Part shown: one piece after another, positions 6,178 to 6,216 of the stretch
Position numbering within the stretch: position 1 is the stretch's first letter
How the letters are laid out: each line of letters opens with the position of its first letter
NCBI GenBank assembly: GCA_018814265.1
Contig: JAHIZU010000175.1
Coordinates: 1 to 6,216, forward strand
Length of the DNA stretch: 6,216 nucleotides
Direction: 5' to 3'
Origin: Candidatus Margulisiibacteriota bacterium
GTDB taxonomy: Bacteria; Margulisbacteria; WOR-1; O2-12-FULL-45-9
The notes under the pieces: generated by a model
What the model saw: the letters and a program-made list of their open reading frames with translations, nothing else
What the model was told of the DNA's origin: nothing
Database searches by the model: none
Program-made: the position numbers and the translations under genes

Positions 6178-6216
6178 CTATGGCTCGGAGCCTGAGAATG
6201 AACTTCTCGGCTCCTC
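6178..6216 (-). CDS. Possible C-terminal tail of an upstream gene
   Basis: From the right edge one minus-strand frame reads EEPRSSFSGSEP and ends with TAG at 6178-6180, six bases before the DUF362 ATG. Such close spacing would fit the tight packing of this operon. However, only 12 codons are visible, they overlap the inverted repeat, and another frame is also open through the same stretch, so this may be chance. Confidence 0.25.
   Translation of the reverse strand, partial: EEPRSSFSGSEP
6187..6214. repeat. Inverted repeat upstream of the DUF362 gene
   Basis: On the plus strand GGAGCC (6187-6192), a bulged T, and GAGAA (6194-6198) pair with TTCTC (6204-6208) and GGCTCC (6209-6214) around a 5-nt loop, giving an 11-bp stem with one bulge. 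A further GGCTC at 6182-6186 could compete for pairing with the first arm. In the minus-strand RNA the hairpin lies about 16 nt before ATG 6171 and is followed by an A-run, not a U-run, so it is not an intrinsic terminator on that strand. It could be a leader structure, a copy of a dispersed repeat, or a hairpin in the tail of an upstream gene. Confidence 0.6.

Noticed and set aside
1..6216. Mobile elements, phage genes, CRISPR arrays, tRNA or rRNA
   Set aside because: No transposase or phage motifs, no regularly spaced repeats and no tRNA-like folds were noticed; nearly all bases are accounted for by housekeeping genes.

Overview
The window is a compact stretch of bacterial chromosome with no RNA gene, mobile element, CRISPR array or phage gene that I can see. 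Six of the seven main reading frames are on the minus strand; one small gene is on the plus strand. The mix (phosphate acetyltransferase, a DUF362 Fe-S-type protein, a lone Lrp/AsnC ligand-binding domain, a TldE/PmbA protein) would fit an anaerobic or fermentative bacterium, possibly from an uncultivated lineage. The sequence does not allow a firm taxonomic call.

Reading along minus-strand transcription from the right edge: a possible 12-residue tail of an upstream gene (6178-6216) overlapping an inverted repeat; a DUF362 protein (5287-6171); a DnaQ-type DEDDh 3'-5' exonuclease (4643-5290); phosphate acetyltransferase pta (3635-4630); a TldE/PmbA-family protein (2295-3638); then, after a 56-bp gap holding a likely promoter, 2-isopropylmalate synthase leuA (712-2238). 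The four genes from DUF362 to pmbA are tightly packed (two ATGA stop/start overlaps and one 12-nt gap) and look like one operon whose promoter is outside the window. leuA may be read through from that operon and also have its own promoter.

The left part holds a divergent pair. A DUF502 membrane protein (1-388, minus, cut by the window edge) and a 78-residue stand-alone RAM (Lrp/AsnC ligand-binding) protein (495-731, plus) are driven by two good sigma70-type promoters packed back to back in about 46 bp. The RAM gene runs head-on into leuA and their 3' ends overlap by 20 bp, with no recognisable terminator between them.

Functionally this is mostly housekeeping: acetyl-CoA/acetyl-phosphate exchange (Pta), leucine synthesis starting from acetyl-CoA (LeuA), nucleic-acid processing (exonuclease) and peptide processing (TldE). 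I see no clear new multi-gene system. The points most worth following are the RAM/leuA convergent arrangement, the leuA promoter with its flanking CACTAAG repeats and Shine-Dalgarno-less start, the reduced four-cysteine loop in the DUF362 protein, and the hairpin just upstream of that gene.
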